Below are positions 9,914-19,426 of a stretch of DNA of 64,000 nt, piece by piece. Below the pieces are notes generated by a model. The model had not been told where the DNA came from, did no database searches, and saw nothing but the letters and a program-made list of their open reading frames with translations. The stretch comes from Francisellaceae bacterium (GTDB lineage: Bacteria; Pseudomonadota; Gammaproteobacteria; UBA6186; Azoamicaceae): NCBI GenBank assembly GCA_018703155.1, contig JABJGS010000039.1:18688-82687 (forward strand). Reading direction: 5' to 3'. The first letter of the stretch is position 1. Every line of letters starts with the position of its first letter. A program made the translations under genes and the position numbers.

Positions 9914-10099
9914 ATTTTTTGTCCTTTATTTCTGAGATTTTCGCTCTATGTTTTTTACGAACTTGTTTGTCTAAATAAGAAAAATTTGTTACATAGTATA
10001 TCTGACGTACTATTTGGTTCATTACCTTTAACCAAATGAGTTTTTACATCAAAGTTATCACTATGATTACCTGTTGAAATCACTGGCCTGACAGCTCAG

Positions 10100-10465
10100 T
10101 GGTGGAGGCGGCGGGATTTGAACCCGCGTCCGCAAGCGCTCTCCCCTTGGATCTACATGCTTAGCTAAACATAAAAATTTAACATCATGTTTTGCTGCCT
10201 AGCAGGCTTATATGATGCGATCTCTTATAATTTAGCTATTTACATTAGAGCAATGTAATTAGCGATCCTATGTAAATCGACCCCTGAATATCTAACGCAT
10301 AAGAACATTAGGTCAGAGGGCATTCGTCAGTTTTTTAAGCTGCTAGTGCGTAGTTTTTATCGTTGGCAGTTATATTTGCCTGCAGCTAATTTTAACGAGA
10401 TTAAGCTACATACTCGGCATGCCCCTTAGGCTTTACAACTCCCGTCGAAGCCAAAAAACGCCCCC
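10100..10465 (-). ncRNA. ssrA: tmRNA
   Basis: 366 bases. The 5' end GGGGGCG (10459-10465) pairs with the 3' end ...CGCCTCC before ACCA (CCA at 10100-10102) to form the tRNA-like acceptor stem. The 3' part contains GCGGGTTCAAATCCCGC, the T arm, and the 5' part contains GGCTTCGACGGGAGTT. The tag reading frame on the minus strand (10335-10367) most likely starts at GCC after ATAACT and encodes ANDKNYALAA followed by TAA, differing from the E. coli tag only by E to K. Together with SmpB, encoded 45 bases upstream, it rescues stalled ribosomes and tags the products for proteolysis. Confidence 0.97.
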
Positions 10466-10510
10466 CAGGAGAGTTGAGCTTAGCATAAAATCACATACTT
10501 GGGAATTTTA

Positions 10511-10987
10511 TTAACCGCGTTTTAGAATTCTGGCTTTATCTCTAGCCCATTCTCTATCTTTGACACAAGAGCGCTTGTCATGGTGTTTTTTACCTTGGGC
10601 CAGGCCAAATCTAAGTTTAACTATGTTTTTTTTCCAATACATCTGTAATGGAATCAAGGTATGGCCTTTACGTTCAACATGCCCAATAAGAATACTAAGT
10701 TCTTTTCGGTGTAGCAGAAGTTTTCTTGTTCTAGATGGCTCTGCAATTACATGTGTACATGCAGAAATTAGAGGAGATACAAGAACATTAAGTAAGAAGG
10801 CTTCACCTTTACGGATCACTACATAGCTATCTGAAAGCTGTACTTTGCCTTGGCGGATGCTTTTTAGTTCCCAACCTTGCAGGACTATGCCCGCTTCATA
10901 ATCACTTTTAATTTCGTAATCATAGCGTGCACGTTTATTTACCGCAATAGTACTACTAGATGCTTTAGTTTTCGATTTTTTACTCAT
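10511..10987 (-). CDS. smpB: SsrA-binding protein SmpB
   Basis: 158 residues, normal length. The OB-fold core has NKRARYDYEIKSDYEAGIVL, GWELKSIRQGKVQLSDSYV and RKLLLHRKE. The C-terminal basic tail has GKKHHDKRSCVKDREWARDK, which becomes helical in the ribosomal mRNA channel. It binds the tRNA-like part of tmRNA and delivers it to stalled ribosomes. It lies directly upstream of ssrA on the same strand and is divergent from ratA, the order seen across gammaproteobacteria. One residue is notable: the usual Y/H-DKR motif is KHHDKRSC. Confidence 0.97.
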   Translation of the reverse strand: MSKKSKTKASSSTIAVNKRARYDYEIKSDYEAGIVLQGWELKSIRQGKVQLSDSYVVIRKGEAFLLNVLVSPLISACTHVIAEPSRTRKLLLHRKELSILIGHVERKGHTLIPLQMYWKKNIVKLRFGLAQGKKHHDKRSCVKDREWARDKARILKRG

Positions 10988-11069
10988 AATGCAAGCTATT
11001 CTAGCTCAACACTTGCAAAGTTAAAAGCGTTAGGCTAAAAATAGTAGCATTTTATGGATAAAAGTATAG

Positions 11070-11507
11070 ATGCCGAAGATAAGCCAGAAGTTGTTAGTAG
11101 AATATTCGCCAGAGCAAATGTTTGCTTTGGTGAATGATATTGAACAATATCCAAAGTTTCTACCAGGATGTACCAGTGCAAAGATATTATCGGTAAGAGA
11201 GTCTGGGTTAACGGCGAGGGTCGATCTTGCTCGGGGACCCGTGAGTATGAATTGGGTTAGTGAAAATATTAATATCGAACCAAGTTCTATAGAAATGAAT
11301 TATATTGAGGGGTCATTTTCAAGTATGCATGGATATTGGAGTTTTGCTTCTGATCCAGAAGGTAATTGCATGATTGAATTTACTTTAAATTATAGTTTTT
11401 CATCTAAATTTATTGAATTGACGTTGAATCCAATATTAAGTTTTATGATCTCAACTATTGTTTATTGTTTTAAGGAGCAAGCTGAAAAGGTCTATACAAA
11501 TGAGTGA
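11070..11507 (+). CDS. ratA: RatA/PasT-like START (COQ10) domain protein
   Basis: 145 residues spanning one START/polyketide-cyclase domain. Markers are SPEQMFALVNDIEQYPKFLPGC near residues 14-35 and WSFASDPEGNCMIEFTLNYSF near 92-112. In E. coli the homologue affects ribosome subunit association, and in mitochondria Coq10 carries ubiquinone. The stop codon overlaps the rnfH start by 8 bases, so the two are coupled. The gene order smpB / ratA-rnfH is conserved in gammaproteobacteria. Confidence 0.9.
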   Translation: MPKISQKLLVEYSPEQMFALVNDIEQYPKFLPGCTSAKILSVRESGLTARVDLARGPVSMNWVSENINIEPSSIEMNYIEGSFSSMHGYWSFASDPEGNCMIEFTLNYSFSSKFIELTLNPILSFMISTIVYCFKEQAEKVYTNE

Positions 11508-11811
11508 AAAATTTGTCGAAGTTATTTATATACCAGGTGATGGTAAGCAATGGTTGGAAAAAATAGAACTAACCTCAGGTATGACTGTTGCCAGCGCTAT
11601 AGCAAAAACATCTTTTTATAAGAAATATCCTGAATTGAGCACAAAAGATTGCCCTGTGGGAATATGGTCAATGCAGTGTGAGTTATCAACAATATTGAAG
11701 GTTAACGACAGAGTCGAGATATATAGAAAATTAATACTTGATCCAAAGGAGCGGCGTAAAATTAAGGCCAAAGAGCAAGGCTTTGACCTTAAGAATAATC
11801 GTAAACAATAG
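11500..11811 (+). CDS. rnfH: RnfH family (ubiquitin-like) protein
   Basis: 103 residues from the ATG at 11500 (MSEKFVEVIYIPGDGKQW), which overlaps the end of ratA; TAAGGAGC lies somewhat upstream inside ratA. The beta-grasp pattern is visible: VEVIYI, VASAIAKTSFYKKYPEL, CPVGIWSMQCEL, LKVNDRVEIYRKLILDPKERR. This fits RnfH (formerly UPF0125), of unclear function and usually paired with ratA. It ends 2 bases before the convergent bamE gene, leaving no room for a separate terminator. Confidence 0.92.
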   Translation: MSEKFVEVIYIPGDGKQWLEKIELTSGMTVASAIAKTSFYKKYPELSTKDCPVGIWSMQCELSTILKVNDRVEIYRKLILDPKERRKIKAKEQGFDLKNNRKQ

Positions 11812-11813
11812 AG

Positions 11814-12167
11814 TTAATCATTAATTTTTTTAAGTTTAGGTATACTTACTGTCCCAGCATATGTCTGTAATGTACTATTTGAAAAGTTTAGAACTAATTT
11901 CTTTTCTTCTCTGGGTTTGTCATCACCTGGGATTAAGTAGTATGTATATACCCATTTATCGGTATCTAATCGTGGTATTAAGGCAGGAGTACCCATTATT
12001 TTAGATACTTGGCTTTTAGGCATACCTTTATACAATTTGTTTAGATTACCTTCTTCAATCGCATTGCCCTGGCGGATATCATTTCTGAAGATTTTAAAGT
12101 AACTGCATTGGCACAAGCCAGAGACAAATAAGCTTAATATCAATAATCGGACAGGAACATTTCTCAT
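11814..12167 (-). CDS. bamE: Outer membrane assembly lipoprotein BamE (SmpA/OmlA)
   Basis: 117 residues. A short hydrophobic leader (VRLLILSLFVSGLCQCSYF) holds a lipobox-like LCQC, consistent with cleavage and lipidation. The mature part carries the SmpA/OmlA fold: IEEGNLNKLYKGMPKSQVSKIMGTP and WVYTYYLIPG. It is a non-essential subunit of the BAM machinery that inserts beta-barrels in the outer membrane. It is divergent from fur, as in Pseudomonas. Confidence 0.93.
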   Translation of the reverse strand: MRNVPVRLLILSLFVSGLCQCSYFKIFRNDIRQGNAIEEGNLNKLYKGMPKSQVSKIMGTPALIPRLDTDKWVYTYYLIPGDDKPREEKKLVLNFSNSTLQTYAGTVSIPKLKKIND

Positions 12168-12314
12168 AGTTAGGCAACCTTAATAGTAATTTTCGTGAGA
12201 TTATACCATAAATCGCATAAATCCAATAAGAACTACAGTGCAAAGGTACCTAACTAATTATATTTATGGTATAACTACTAAATTGATATAAGGTATTTAA
12301 AGTATGTTATCTGT

Positions 12315-12737
12315 ATGAGCATAATTGAAAGCAAGAAAGAGCATATTAAAAATGCTGGCTTAAAGGTTACGACTGCTAGAGTTGTGATCCTGGGAATATT
12401 TGAACAAAAACCAAATGCTCATTTTAGTGCAGAGGATCTTTATCACGTCCTTGTAGCAGAAGGCTATGATTTTAGTTTGGCCACAGTTTATCGAGTTTTG
12501 ACTCAGTTTGAAAAGGCTGGAATGTTGATGAAGCATAGATTTGAAGAAGAAAAATCTGTATATGAGTTAGCATCAGATGAGCATCACGATCATTTGGTGT
12601 GTGTTAAATGTGGCAAAATTGAAGAATTTAATGACTCAATAATAGAGCAACGCCAAGTTGAAGTAGCAAAGAAGTTTAATTTTAAAATGACTGAGCATAG
12701 CCTGTCTATGTATGGTTTGTGTAATGTTTGTCAGTAA
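12315..12737 (+). CDS. fur: Ferric uptake regulator Fur
   Basis: 140 residues. The winged-helix domain (about 1-80) includes FSAEDLYHVL and SLATVYRVLTQFEKAGM, the DNA-recognition helix. The metal-binding dimer domain has His90, His91, His93, Cys96 and Cys99 (DEHHDHLVCVKCGKIEEF) and a second pair Cys136/Cys139 at the C-terminus, so the full structural zinc site is present. It represses iron-uptake genes when loaded with Fe2+. It ends 4 bases before the convergent recN gene. Confidence 0.97.
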   Translation: MSIIESKKEHIKNAGLKVTTARVVILGIFEQKPNAHFSAEDLYHVLVAEGYDFSLATVYRVLTQFEKAGMLMKHRFEEEKSVYELASDEHHDHLVCVKCGKIEEFNDSIIEQRQVEVAKKFNFKMTEHSLSMYGLCNVCQ

Positions 12738-12741
12738 CTAT

Positions 12742-14388
12742 TTAGTTGTTAAGTAAATGCTTGGCATGAGCTATAGCCTCAGTATTTAAGTTTTCATTGC
12801 TGATTAACCCTGCTATGGCTGTTTGGCGATCTTTATCATTAAGCAAAGTAATTTTAGAGCATGTTATATTTTTGTGTACAGATTTTTCAATATGCCAATG
12901 TGTTCCAGGTTGCGCAGCTACATTGGGGTGGTGTGTTATACAAATTATCTGATTATTCTTACCTAGCTTATAAATGCATTCACCAACTAGAGCTGCAGCT
13001 TTACCGCTAACTCCTGTATCAATTTCATCAAAAACAGATACTGGAATGTTTACATGTTTTGCTGTAGCGCTGGAAATAGCAAGATTCACTCTGGCAAGTT
13101 CACCACCCGAGGCCGTTTTACTCATGGGCTGTAGCTCTTGCCCTGGATTTGTACTAAGCATAAATTCAATGCTTGTATTTCCATTAGCATTTATATTTTC
13201 AGTTGTAGCTAGTTCTATTTGTAGTTTAACTTTTTCAAGGCCTAAATCAGATAAATTCTGCAATACATCTTGTTCTAATTTTGTTTTAGCCGTTAGTCTT
13301 TTTTTATGTAATTTTTTCGCAACATCTTCACAGTCAATTAACTTGTTTGCTATATCTTGCTCAAGTTGTGCGACTTGTGATTTACTAAAATTATGTTGTT
13401 CTAATTTTTCTTTTAGTTCAAGGTAATGCTGAGCCAGGTTCTCAGGTTTAATATCATGTTTTCTAGCTAAAGAATGATATAGCGATAATCTATCATTAAG
13501 GTTTTTGTAAGATTGTGGATTTGTATCAATATTAGTAAGTTGTAATTTCATTTCTTCATTAACTTCATCAATAAGGATAGAGCACTGCTGTAATAAATTT
13601 AAAGAGACATCGACACTTGGTACTAGAGATGCAATTGAATTTAAATCACCGATGCATTTTTGTAAGTTAGATTGCATGGAGCTGTCAGAACTATATAATT
13701 GATATTCTATGGAAGAAAAGGTTTCTTGAATGTCCTGTGAATTTGCCAGTTTATTATATTCAGTAACAACTGCTGGGTATTCGTTAATAGTTGGAGCAAA
13801 TTCTTCTAATTCCTTAACTTGATATGCTAGAAGCTGAATATTAAAATTTGCCAAATCTTCTAATTCTTGTTTTTGACAACAAAGCTCTTTATAAGACTCA
13901 AAACAACTTTTCATTGTCATTAATAGATTGCTATGAGAACCATAACAATCTAAAAGTTCTAGTTGAGAGCTTCGTTTCTGCAATTGGTGTGTTTGGTGTT
14001 GTGAATTAATGCTGATTAAATCTTCACCCAAGGATTTAATTAATGATAACGAGGCTGGTTGATCGTTGATATAGGCTTTACTTCTGCCATTGCTGTGAAT
14101 AATTCTTTTTATGAAGAGATCATCTTCTATTTCAATATCAGTTGTTTTTAATTTACTGATGACTGATGAATTATTACTGATATCAAAATGGGCAATCACT
14201 TCTAGTTGTTGCTCATTAGAACGCAATAGATCAGTAGTGCCACGTGCCCCTAGTGCTAAGCTGAGTGCTTTTACGATAATAGACTTACCTGCACCTGAGC
14301 CACCAGTTATAATATTAAGGCCGCTTTGAAAATTCACTTGCATTTTTTCTACGATAGCGAAATTTTTTATATATAAACATATCAACAT
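12742..14388 (-). CDS. recN: DNA repair ATPase RecN
   Basis: 548 residues, an SMC-like ATPase. The N-terminal Walker A is GGSGAGKS (29-36). There is a long coiled coil at about 150-380. The C-terminal ABC signature is TASGGELARVNLAIS, with Walker B/D-loop VFDEIDTGVSGKAA. It acts in recombinational repair of double-strand breaks. The start matches the family (MLICLYIKNFAIVEKM). It follows nadK on the same strand with a gap of about 100 bases, as in E. coli. Confidence 0.96.
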   Translation of the reverse strand: MLICLYIKNFAIVEKMQVNFQSGLNIITGGSGAGKSIIVKALSLALGARGTTDLLRSNEQQLEVIAHFDISNNSSVISKLKTTDIEIEDDLFIKRIIHSNGRSKAYINDQPASLSLIKSLGEDLISINSQHQTHQLQKRSSQLELLDCYGSHSNLLMTMKSCFESYKELCCQKQELEDLANFNIQLLAYQVKELEEFAPTINEYPAVVTEYNKLANSQDIQETFSSIEYQLYSSDSSMQSNLQKCIGDLNSIASLVPSVDVSLNLLQQCSILIDEVNEEMKLQLTNIDTNPQSYKNLNDRLSLYHSLARKHDIKPENLAQHYLELKEKLEQHNFSKSQVAQLEQDIANKLIDCEDVAKKLHKKRLTAKTKLEQDVLQNLSDLGLEKVKLQIELATTENINANGNTSIEFMLSTNPGQELQPMSKTASGGELARVNLAISSATAKHVNIPVSVFDEIDTGVSGKAAALVGECIYKLGKNNQIICITHHPNVAAQPGTHWHIEKSVHKNITCSKITLLNDKDRQTAIAGLISNENLNTEAIAHAKHLLNN

Positions 14389-14489
14389 AAGAGCAACATT
14401 CTACTATTTGGAAGTCAATAAAATTATAGCAAAATGTGACCATATTGGAAGTATATACAGTACTAAATAGTTCTCAAACAAATTAAATG

Positions 14490-15398
14490 TTAAGAAGATG
14501 ACTTGCTTGGGTATCGATCGGAGCTACTGTTCAAGTTCCATCCAAGCTTCTCACGCAATACAGAGTAATAATTATAACTTTCAGGGTGGATTAGCTGGAT
14601 TTGTTTATCATACCCGGATATTACAATCTCATCACCAGGAGACACAGTAAAATGAACTTGACCATCACAGGATATTCGCGCATCAGATGAATTTTCTTTC
14701 GAGAGAACCACTGATATTTTGCTATTCTCATGTATCACAAGTGGCCTTGCACTTAATGTATGGGGAAACATTGGAACAATTAGTATGTTAGGTAGCGTTG
14801 GGTAGACAATCGGCCCACCTCCAGATAAAGCATAAGCTGTTGAGCCTGTAGGAGTAGAGATAATAAGTCCGTCAGAGCGCTGGTGTAATACATAGTTATC
14901 GTCAATAAATATTTCAAATTCAATCAGTCTTGCTATATCACCGTTATAGATAACGATATCGTTAAGTGCACATTGATAGTGTTCAGATTGGCTATCGACA
15001 TTAACCTTTAGCAGGCTACGGTTATCAACCTTGTATTTCCCGTTGAAAACATCGTTTAGTGTTGTTTCCATTTGTGCAGGAGAGATATCTGTTAAAAATC
15101 CTAATCGGCCACGATGGATCCCAAGTATTGGGGTGTTACCATCTACTACAGCCCTAGCTGCATTGAGCAGGCTACCATCACCACCGACAACTATAACTAG
15201 ATCACATACTTTAGAAAGATTATCTTTTTCAATAGGAGATTCATCTTGTAGCTCGATCAAATGTGAGAGTGTTTCTGTTTCAATATAGGTTTTGATCCTT
15301 TGCACTTGAAGATAATTTATTAGTTGAGTAACACATATTCGTGTTTGTGGATCATTGGTTTTACCGAAGATGCCAACAGTTGTAAATTTGCTAGTCAT
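14490..15398 (-). CDS. nadK: NAD kinase
   Basis: 302 residues from the ATG at 15398 (MTSKFTTVGIFG). A longer ORF to 15446 would add a non-family leader. The GGDG active-site motif is at 72-75 (VVGGDGSLLNA). Further family motifs are GIHRGRLGFLTD, ALNDIVIYNG, DGLIISTPTGSTAYALSGGGPI and SARPLVI. It phosphorylates NAD to NADP. The order grpE / nadK / recN is that of E. coli, with nadK divergent from grpE. Confidence 0.97.
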   Translation of the reverse strand: MTSKFTTVGIFGKTNDPQTRICVTQLINYLQVQRIKTYIETETLSHLIELQDESPIEKDNLSKVCDLVIVVGGDGSLLNAARAVVDGNTPILGIHRGRLGFLTDISPAQMETTLNDVFNGKYKVDNRSLLKVNVDSQSEHYQCALNDIVIYNGDIARLIEFEIFIDDNYVLHQRSDGLIISTPTGSTAYALSGGGPIVYPTLPNILIVPMFPHTLSARPLVIHENSKISVVLSKENSSDARISCDGQVHFTVSPGDEIVISGYDKQIQLIHPESYNYYSVLREKLGWNLNSSSDRYPSKSSS

Positions 15399-15507
15399 GT
15401 CAAAACTCCATACCATCCCTATTAGTCTATCATGGAATTTTGACAAGTATAATCCTACATATTTGTTAGTCAGTTATCTTTGGGTAATATAGAGATTTTT
15501 TTAAAGC

Positions 15508-15534
15508 CTTGAAATTATTACATGAGGTCCATAT
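15508..15534 (+). promoter_or_regulatory. Heat-shock (sigma-32-type) promoter for grpE-dnaK-dnaJ
   Basis: CTTGAAA at 15508-15514 is followed after 14 bases by TCCATAT (15528-15534), close to the sigma-32 consensus CTTGAAA / CCCCATnT. It lies about 40 bases before the grpE start, where a promoter for the chaperone operon is expected. Confidence 0.6.
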
Positions 15535-15574
15535 ATTATCGTGAGCTAAAAAGTTTATTTACTTGGAGAATCAC

Positions 15575-16138
15575 ATGCCCCAGAACAATGATGAGTCAAA
15601 AACACAGGATATTGAAACAGTAGATAGCCTTAAGGAAAAATTAGAAGAAGTACAAGCTAAAGCGGATGATAACTATAGTGAGTATCTTCGTGCACGAGCA
15701 GATCTTGATAATACTAGAAAACGATCACTGAAAGATGTTGAAAATGCAAGAAAATTCTCCATTGAAAGATTTACCAAGGAGTTACTAAATGTTCTGGACA
15801 GTATTGAGCAAGGCTTGCAAACTACAGAGAATATTCAAAATAATGATGCGAACACTTTGCGTGAAGGAATGATCCTAACCCAAAAAATGCTCTTGGATAC
15901 ATTTCAAAAATTTGGCGTGTCTATTTTAACTGTTGAAGTTGGGCAACCATTTAATCCTAATGAGCACCAAGCCATTGCTGCACAAGAAACTGATGAATAT
16001 GCACCCAATATCGTAATGTCTATCATGCAGTGTGGTTATGTACTAAATGAACGTATTTTACGTCCAGCAAGAGTTGTTGTATCTAAAGCAAGTGAAAATG
16101 ATGAAAAAGACCATAAACATGTTGATCTTAAAGCTTGA
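15575..16138 (+). CDS. grpE: Nucleotide exchange factor GrpE
   Basis: 187 residues from the ATG at 15575, which has GGAG 6 bases upstream. An in-frame TTG at 15563 is less likely because it would include that ribosome site. The long N-terminal helix spans about 15-90 (DNYSEYLRARADLDNTRKR). The C-terminal beta domain has FGVSILTVEVGQPFNPNEHQAI and VMSIMQCGYVLNERILRPARVVV. GrpE releases ADP from DnaK. It heads grpE-dnaK-dnaJ-dapB behind a heat-shock-type promoter. Confidence 0.97.
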   Translation: MPQNNDESKTQDIETVDSLKEKLEEVQAKADDNYSEYLRARADLDNTRKRSLKDVENARKFSIERFTKELLNVLDSIEQGLQTTENIQNNDANTLREGMILTQKMLLDTFQKFGVSILTVEVGQPFNPNEHQAIAAQETDEYAPNIVMSIMQCGYVLNERILRPARVVVSKASENDEKDHKHVDLKA

Positions 16139-16224
16139 AATGGGAAAAAACATCACCATTTAAGTATTAAGCAATGAAATTAAATTTTATAAAAACTTAA
16201 CAAAACAAATACGGAGTTAATGAT

Positions 16225-18174
16225 ATGTCTGAAGTAGTGATAGGTATTGATTTAGGTACCACAAACTCATGCGTCGCAGTTTATGAGGGTGGAGTACCTA
16301 AAGTAATAGAAAATAGCGAGGGGGACAGAACCACTCCGTCAATAGTTGCATATACTGATGACAATGAGAAGCTTGTTGGTGTAACTGCGAAAAACCAAAG
16401 AGTAACTAATCCTAATAAAACTTTATTTGCAATCAAACGCTTAATAGGTAGACGGTTTGATGATCCTATCGTTGCAAAAGATAAAGATATTGTTCCTTAC
16501 AAGATAGTTAAAGCCGATAATGGTGATGCTTGGGTATCAATCGATGGTGAAAAGTTAGCTCCACCACAAATATCTGCTGAAGTTCTAGCAAAAATGAAAA
16601 AAACAGCAGAAGATTATCTTGGCAAAGAAGTAAATGCAGCAGTAATTACTGTTCCTGCATACTTTAATGATTCACAGCGCCAAGCAACTAAAGATGCAGG
16701 CAAAATTGCAGGTCTTGAAGTTAAAAGAATTATTAATGAGCCAACTGCCGCAGCATTAGCATATGGTCTAGATAAGCAAAAAGGTGATTCTATAATTGCC
16801 GTATATGATTTAGGTGGTGGTACTTTTGATATTTCAATTATTGAAATAGCAGAAGTTGATGGCGAGTACCAATTTGAAGTTCTAGCCACTAATGGTGACA
16901 CTTTCTTAGGTGGTGAAGACTTTGATATGCGTTTAATTGACTATATTGTTGCTGAATTTAAGAAAGAGCAGGGTGTAGACTTAAGTAAAGACTCTATAGC
17001 TTTACAAAGATTGAAAGAAGCTGCGGAAAAAGCAAAAGTTGAGCTTTCAACAAGAGAGCAAACTGAGCTTAATTTACCATATATAACTGCAAATGCTTCC
17101 GGTCCTAAACATTTAAATATGAAAATCACCAGAGCAAAGTTAGAATCACTAGTTGAAGATCTTGTTCAGGCAACTCTAGCTCCATGTAAAACAGCATTAA
17201 ATGACTCTGGTAAATCTATAGATAAAATCGGTGCAATCATTTTGGTTGGTGGGCAAACACGTATGCCTAAAGTACAATCTGTAGTTGAGGGTTTCTTTGG
17301 TAAAGCACCAAGAAGAGATGTTAATCCGGATGAGGCTGTTGCCGCAGGTGCAGCAATTCAAGCTGGTGTATTATCCGGTGATGTTAAGGATGTATTACTG
17401 CTTGACGTAACACCATTATCTCTAGGACTTGAGACAATGGGTGGAGTTATGACTAAACTTATTGAAAAAAACACAACAATTCCAACAAAGAAATCACAAG
17501 TGTTTTCAACGGCTGCTGACAATCAAACAGCAGTTACCATTAGAGTTTTCCAAGGTGAGCGTGAGCAAGCTGCAGCTAATAAATTCTTAGGCCAATTTGA
17601 TTTGTCAGATATACCGCCAGCATCACGTGGGATACCACAGATTGAAGTAAGTTTTGATACAGATGCTAATGGTATTCTGAGTGTTTCAGCGAAAGATAAA
17701 GCTTCAGGCAAAGAGCAAAAAATTGTAATTAAAGCTTGTAGTGGACTATCTGATGATGAAGTTGAAAAAATGGTTAGTGATGCGGAAGTACATGCTGAAG
17801 AAGATAAAAAATTCCAAGAGTTAGCTAGTGCAAGAAACAATGCTGATGCAATGTCTCATGCAACTGAAAAAGCTATGAAGGAAGCTGGTGATAAAGTTTC
17901 TGCTGATGAAAAAAGTGCGATTGAATCTGCTATATCTGCATTACAGGAATCTGTAAAAGGTAGTGACATAGATGATATTAATGCTAAGACTCAAGCTTTA
18001 ACAGAAGTGTCTAGCAAAATGGCAGAAAAAATGTACGCCGAACAACCGCAAAATGATCAAGCACAAGCAGCTGACGGGCAACCTAAAGCAGAAACGGCTG
18101 ATAATGCAACTAGTAAGAGCGAAGATGATGCTGTTGAAGCTGAATTTGAAGAAGTAAAAAATGATAAAAAATAG
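16225..18174 (+). CDS. dnaK: Chaperone DnaK (Hsp70)
   Basis: 649 residues, full length. The ATPase domain (about 1-385) has [38 protein letters not shown] and [12 protein letters not shown]. The linker [16 protein letters not shown] follows, then the substrate domain ([17 protein letters not shown]) and the lid ending in the acidic tail [12 protein letters not shown]. It folds and protects proteins together with DnaJ and GrpE. GGAG precedes the ATG. An 86-base spacer separates it from grpE, so it may also have its own promoter. Confidence 0.99.
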   Translation: MSEVVIGIDLGTTNSCVAVYEGGVPKVIENSEGDRTTPSIVAYTDDNEKLVGVTAKNQRVTNPNKTLFAIKRLIGRRFDDPIVAKDKDIVPYKIVKADNGDAWVSIDGEKLAPPQISAEVLAKMKKTAEDYLGKEVNAAVITVPAYFNDSQRQATKDAGKIAGLEVKRIINEPTAAALAYGLDKQKGDSIIAVYDLGGGTFDISIIEIAEVDGEYQFEVLATNGDTFLGGEDFDMRLIDYIVAEFKKEQGVDLSKDSIALQRLKEAAEKAKVELSTREQTELNLPYITANASGPKHLNMKITRAKLESLVEDLVQATLAPCKTALNDSGKSIDKIGAIILVGGQTRMPKVQSVVEGFFGKAPRRDVNPDEAVAAGAAIQAGVLSGDVKDVLLLDVTPLSLGLETMGGVMTKLIEKNTTIPTKKSQVFSTAADNQTAVTIRVFQGEREQAAANKFLGQFDLSDIPPASRGIPQIEVSFDTDANGILSVSAKDKASGKEQKIVIKACSGLSDDEVEKMVSDAEVHAEEDKKFQELASARNNADAMSHATEKAMKEAGDKVSADEKSAIESAISALQESVKGSDIDDINAKTQALTEVSSKMAEKMYAEQPQNDQAQAADGQPKAETADNATSKSEDDAVEAEFEEVKNDKK

Positions 18175-18201
18175 TAACGTATAATTTGTTACTATTTGGG
18201 T

Positions 18202-18228
18202 CCTCTGTAAGGTTTTGCTTTGCAGGGG
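18202..18228 (+). terminator. Stem-loop between dnaK and dnaJ
   Basis: CCTCTGTAAG (18202-18211) pairs, with wobble pairs, with CTTTGCAGGGG (18218-18228) around a short T-rich loop. It is followed by ATTTTGATT. A partial terminator or mRNA-processing stem that lowers dnaJ relative to dnaK is likely. Confidence 0.5.
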
Positions 18229-18259
18229 ATTTTGATTATATAAACATGGTGATTCCAAA

Positions 18260-19399
18260 ATGTCTAAAGAAGATTATTACCAGCTTTTAAATGTTTCAAA
18301 AGACACAAGTCAAGTAGATATTAAAAAAGCATACCGTAAACTCGCAATGAAGTATCATCCGGATAAAAATCCTGATAATAAAGCTGCAGAAGAAAAATTT
18401 AAGCAAATAAGTGAAGCTTATGAAATACTTTCTGATGTACAGAAACGACAAGCTTATGATATGCATGGGCATGCTGGTGTTGATTCTGGTGCTGCTGCGC
18501 ATGCATATGCTAATGCTGGTTCAAATTTCAGTGATGTTTTTGGTGATATTTTTGGTGATATCTTTGGTGGGGGTGGTGGCCAGGGAGGCTCAAGAACTAG
18601 AGCACAACAAGGAGCTGACTTAAGATATGTGTTAGATTTAGATCTAGAAGAAGCTGTCAAAGGTACAGCTGCACAGATTAGAGTAAGAACACAAGTTGCT
18701 TGTGGTAAATGTAAAGGTAGTGGTGCTAAACCAGGAACCAAAGTAAAGAGTTGTCAAACTTGCGGTGGCATAGGCCAGGTAAGAATGCAGCAAGGATTCT
18801 TCTCAATTCAACAAACTTGTCCTGCATGTTATGGACAAGGAGAAGTTATATCTGAAAAGTGTAATTCATGCCATGGGGAAGGCCGGGTAGATCAAGAAAA
18901 AACACTACAAGTAAAAGTTCCTGCTGGCGTTGATACTGGGGACAGAATAAGATTATCTGGTGAAGGTGAAGCCGGAATGAATGGTGGTCCTTCTGGAGAT
19001 TTGTATGTGCAGATCCATGTTCGGGATCATGATTTATTTACTCGAGATGGCATTAATATATTAAGTGAAGTTCCAATAAGTTTTGTAGATGCGTCTGTTG
19101 GTGGTGATCTTGAAATTCCAACATTAGATGGTCGTATTAGACTGAAAATACCAGCTGAAACCCAAACAGGAAAACTATTCCGTCTAAGAGGGAAAGGTGT
19201 TAAATCTGTGCGTGGTGAAGGTCCTGGAGACTTGTTGTGTCGAGTTATTGTTGAAACACCTGTCAACCTTAATAAGCAACAAAAGAAATTATTGCAAGAA
19301 TTTAAAAATTCTTTAGAGATTAATAGCACGCAGCATAGTCCAAGAAAAGGTCAATGGTTTCAAATTGTAAAAACTTTTTTTGAAAAAATGAAAAGCTAG
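18260..19399 (+). CDS. dnaJ: Chaperone DnaJ (Hsp40)
   Basis: 379 residues. The J domain (1-70) has the HPD motif ([11 protein letters not shown]). A Gly/Phe-rich linker repeats [11 protein letters not shown] (about 95-115). Four zinc-binding CxxCxGxG repeats follow: [32 protein letters not shown] and [10 protein letters not shown]. The C-terminal substrate domains are complete. It stimulates DnaK ATP hydrolysis and delivers substrates. It is the third gene of the heat-shock operon, 85 bases after dnaK. Confidence 0.99.
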   Translation: MSKEDYYQLLNVSKDTSQVDIKKAYRKLAMKYHPDKNPDNKAAEEKFKQISEAYEILSDVQKRQAYDMHGHAGVDSGAAAHAYANAGSNFSDVFGDIFGDIFGGGGGQGGSRTRAQQGADLRYVLDLDLEEAVKGTAAQIRVRTQVACGKCKGSGAKPGTKVKSCQTCGGIGQVRMQQGFFSIQQTCPACYGQGEVISEKCNSCHGEGRVDQEKTLQVKVPAGVDTGDRIRLSGEGEAGMNGGPSGDLYVQIHVRDHDLFTRDGINILSEVPISFVDASVGGDLEIPTLDGRIRLKIPAETQTGKLFRLRGKGVKSVRGEGPGDLLCRVIVETPVNLNKQQKKLLQEFKNSLEINSTQHSPRKGQWFQIVKTFFEKMKS

Positions 19400-19426
19400 C
19401 GAGCAAAAAATATATTTGCCGGAGTA

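Noticed and set aside
10335..10379. Longer tmRNA tag starting at GCA (ANITANDKNYALAA)
   Set aside because: The bases before GCC (ATAACT) line up with the ATAGTC that precedes the E. coli resume codon, so the 10-residue tag is preferred.
12974..13426. Plus-strand 150-codon ORF inside recN
   Set aside because: It lies opposite a clearly conserved RecN domain and has no ribosome site or family likeness. It is a shadow ORF.
16614..16901. Minus-strand ORF opposite dnaK
   Set aside because: dnaK is unmistakable here, and antisense open frames are common opposite this gene.
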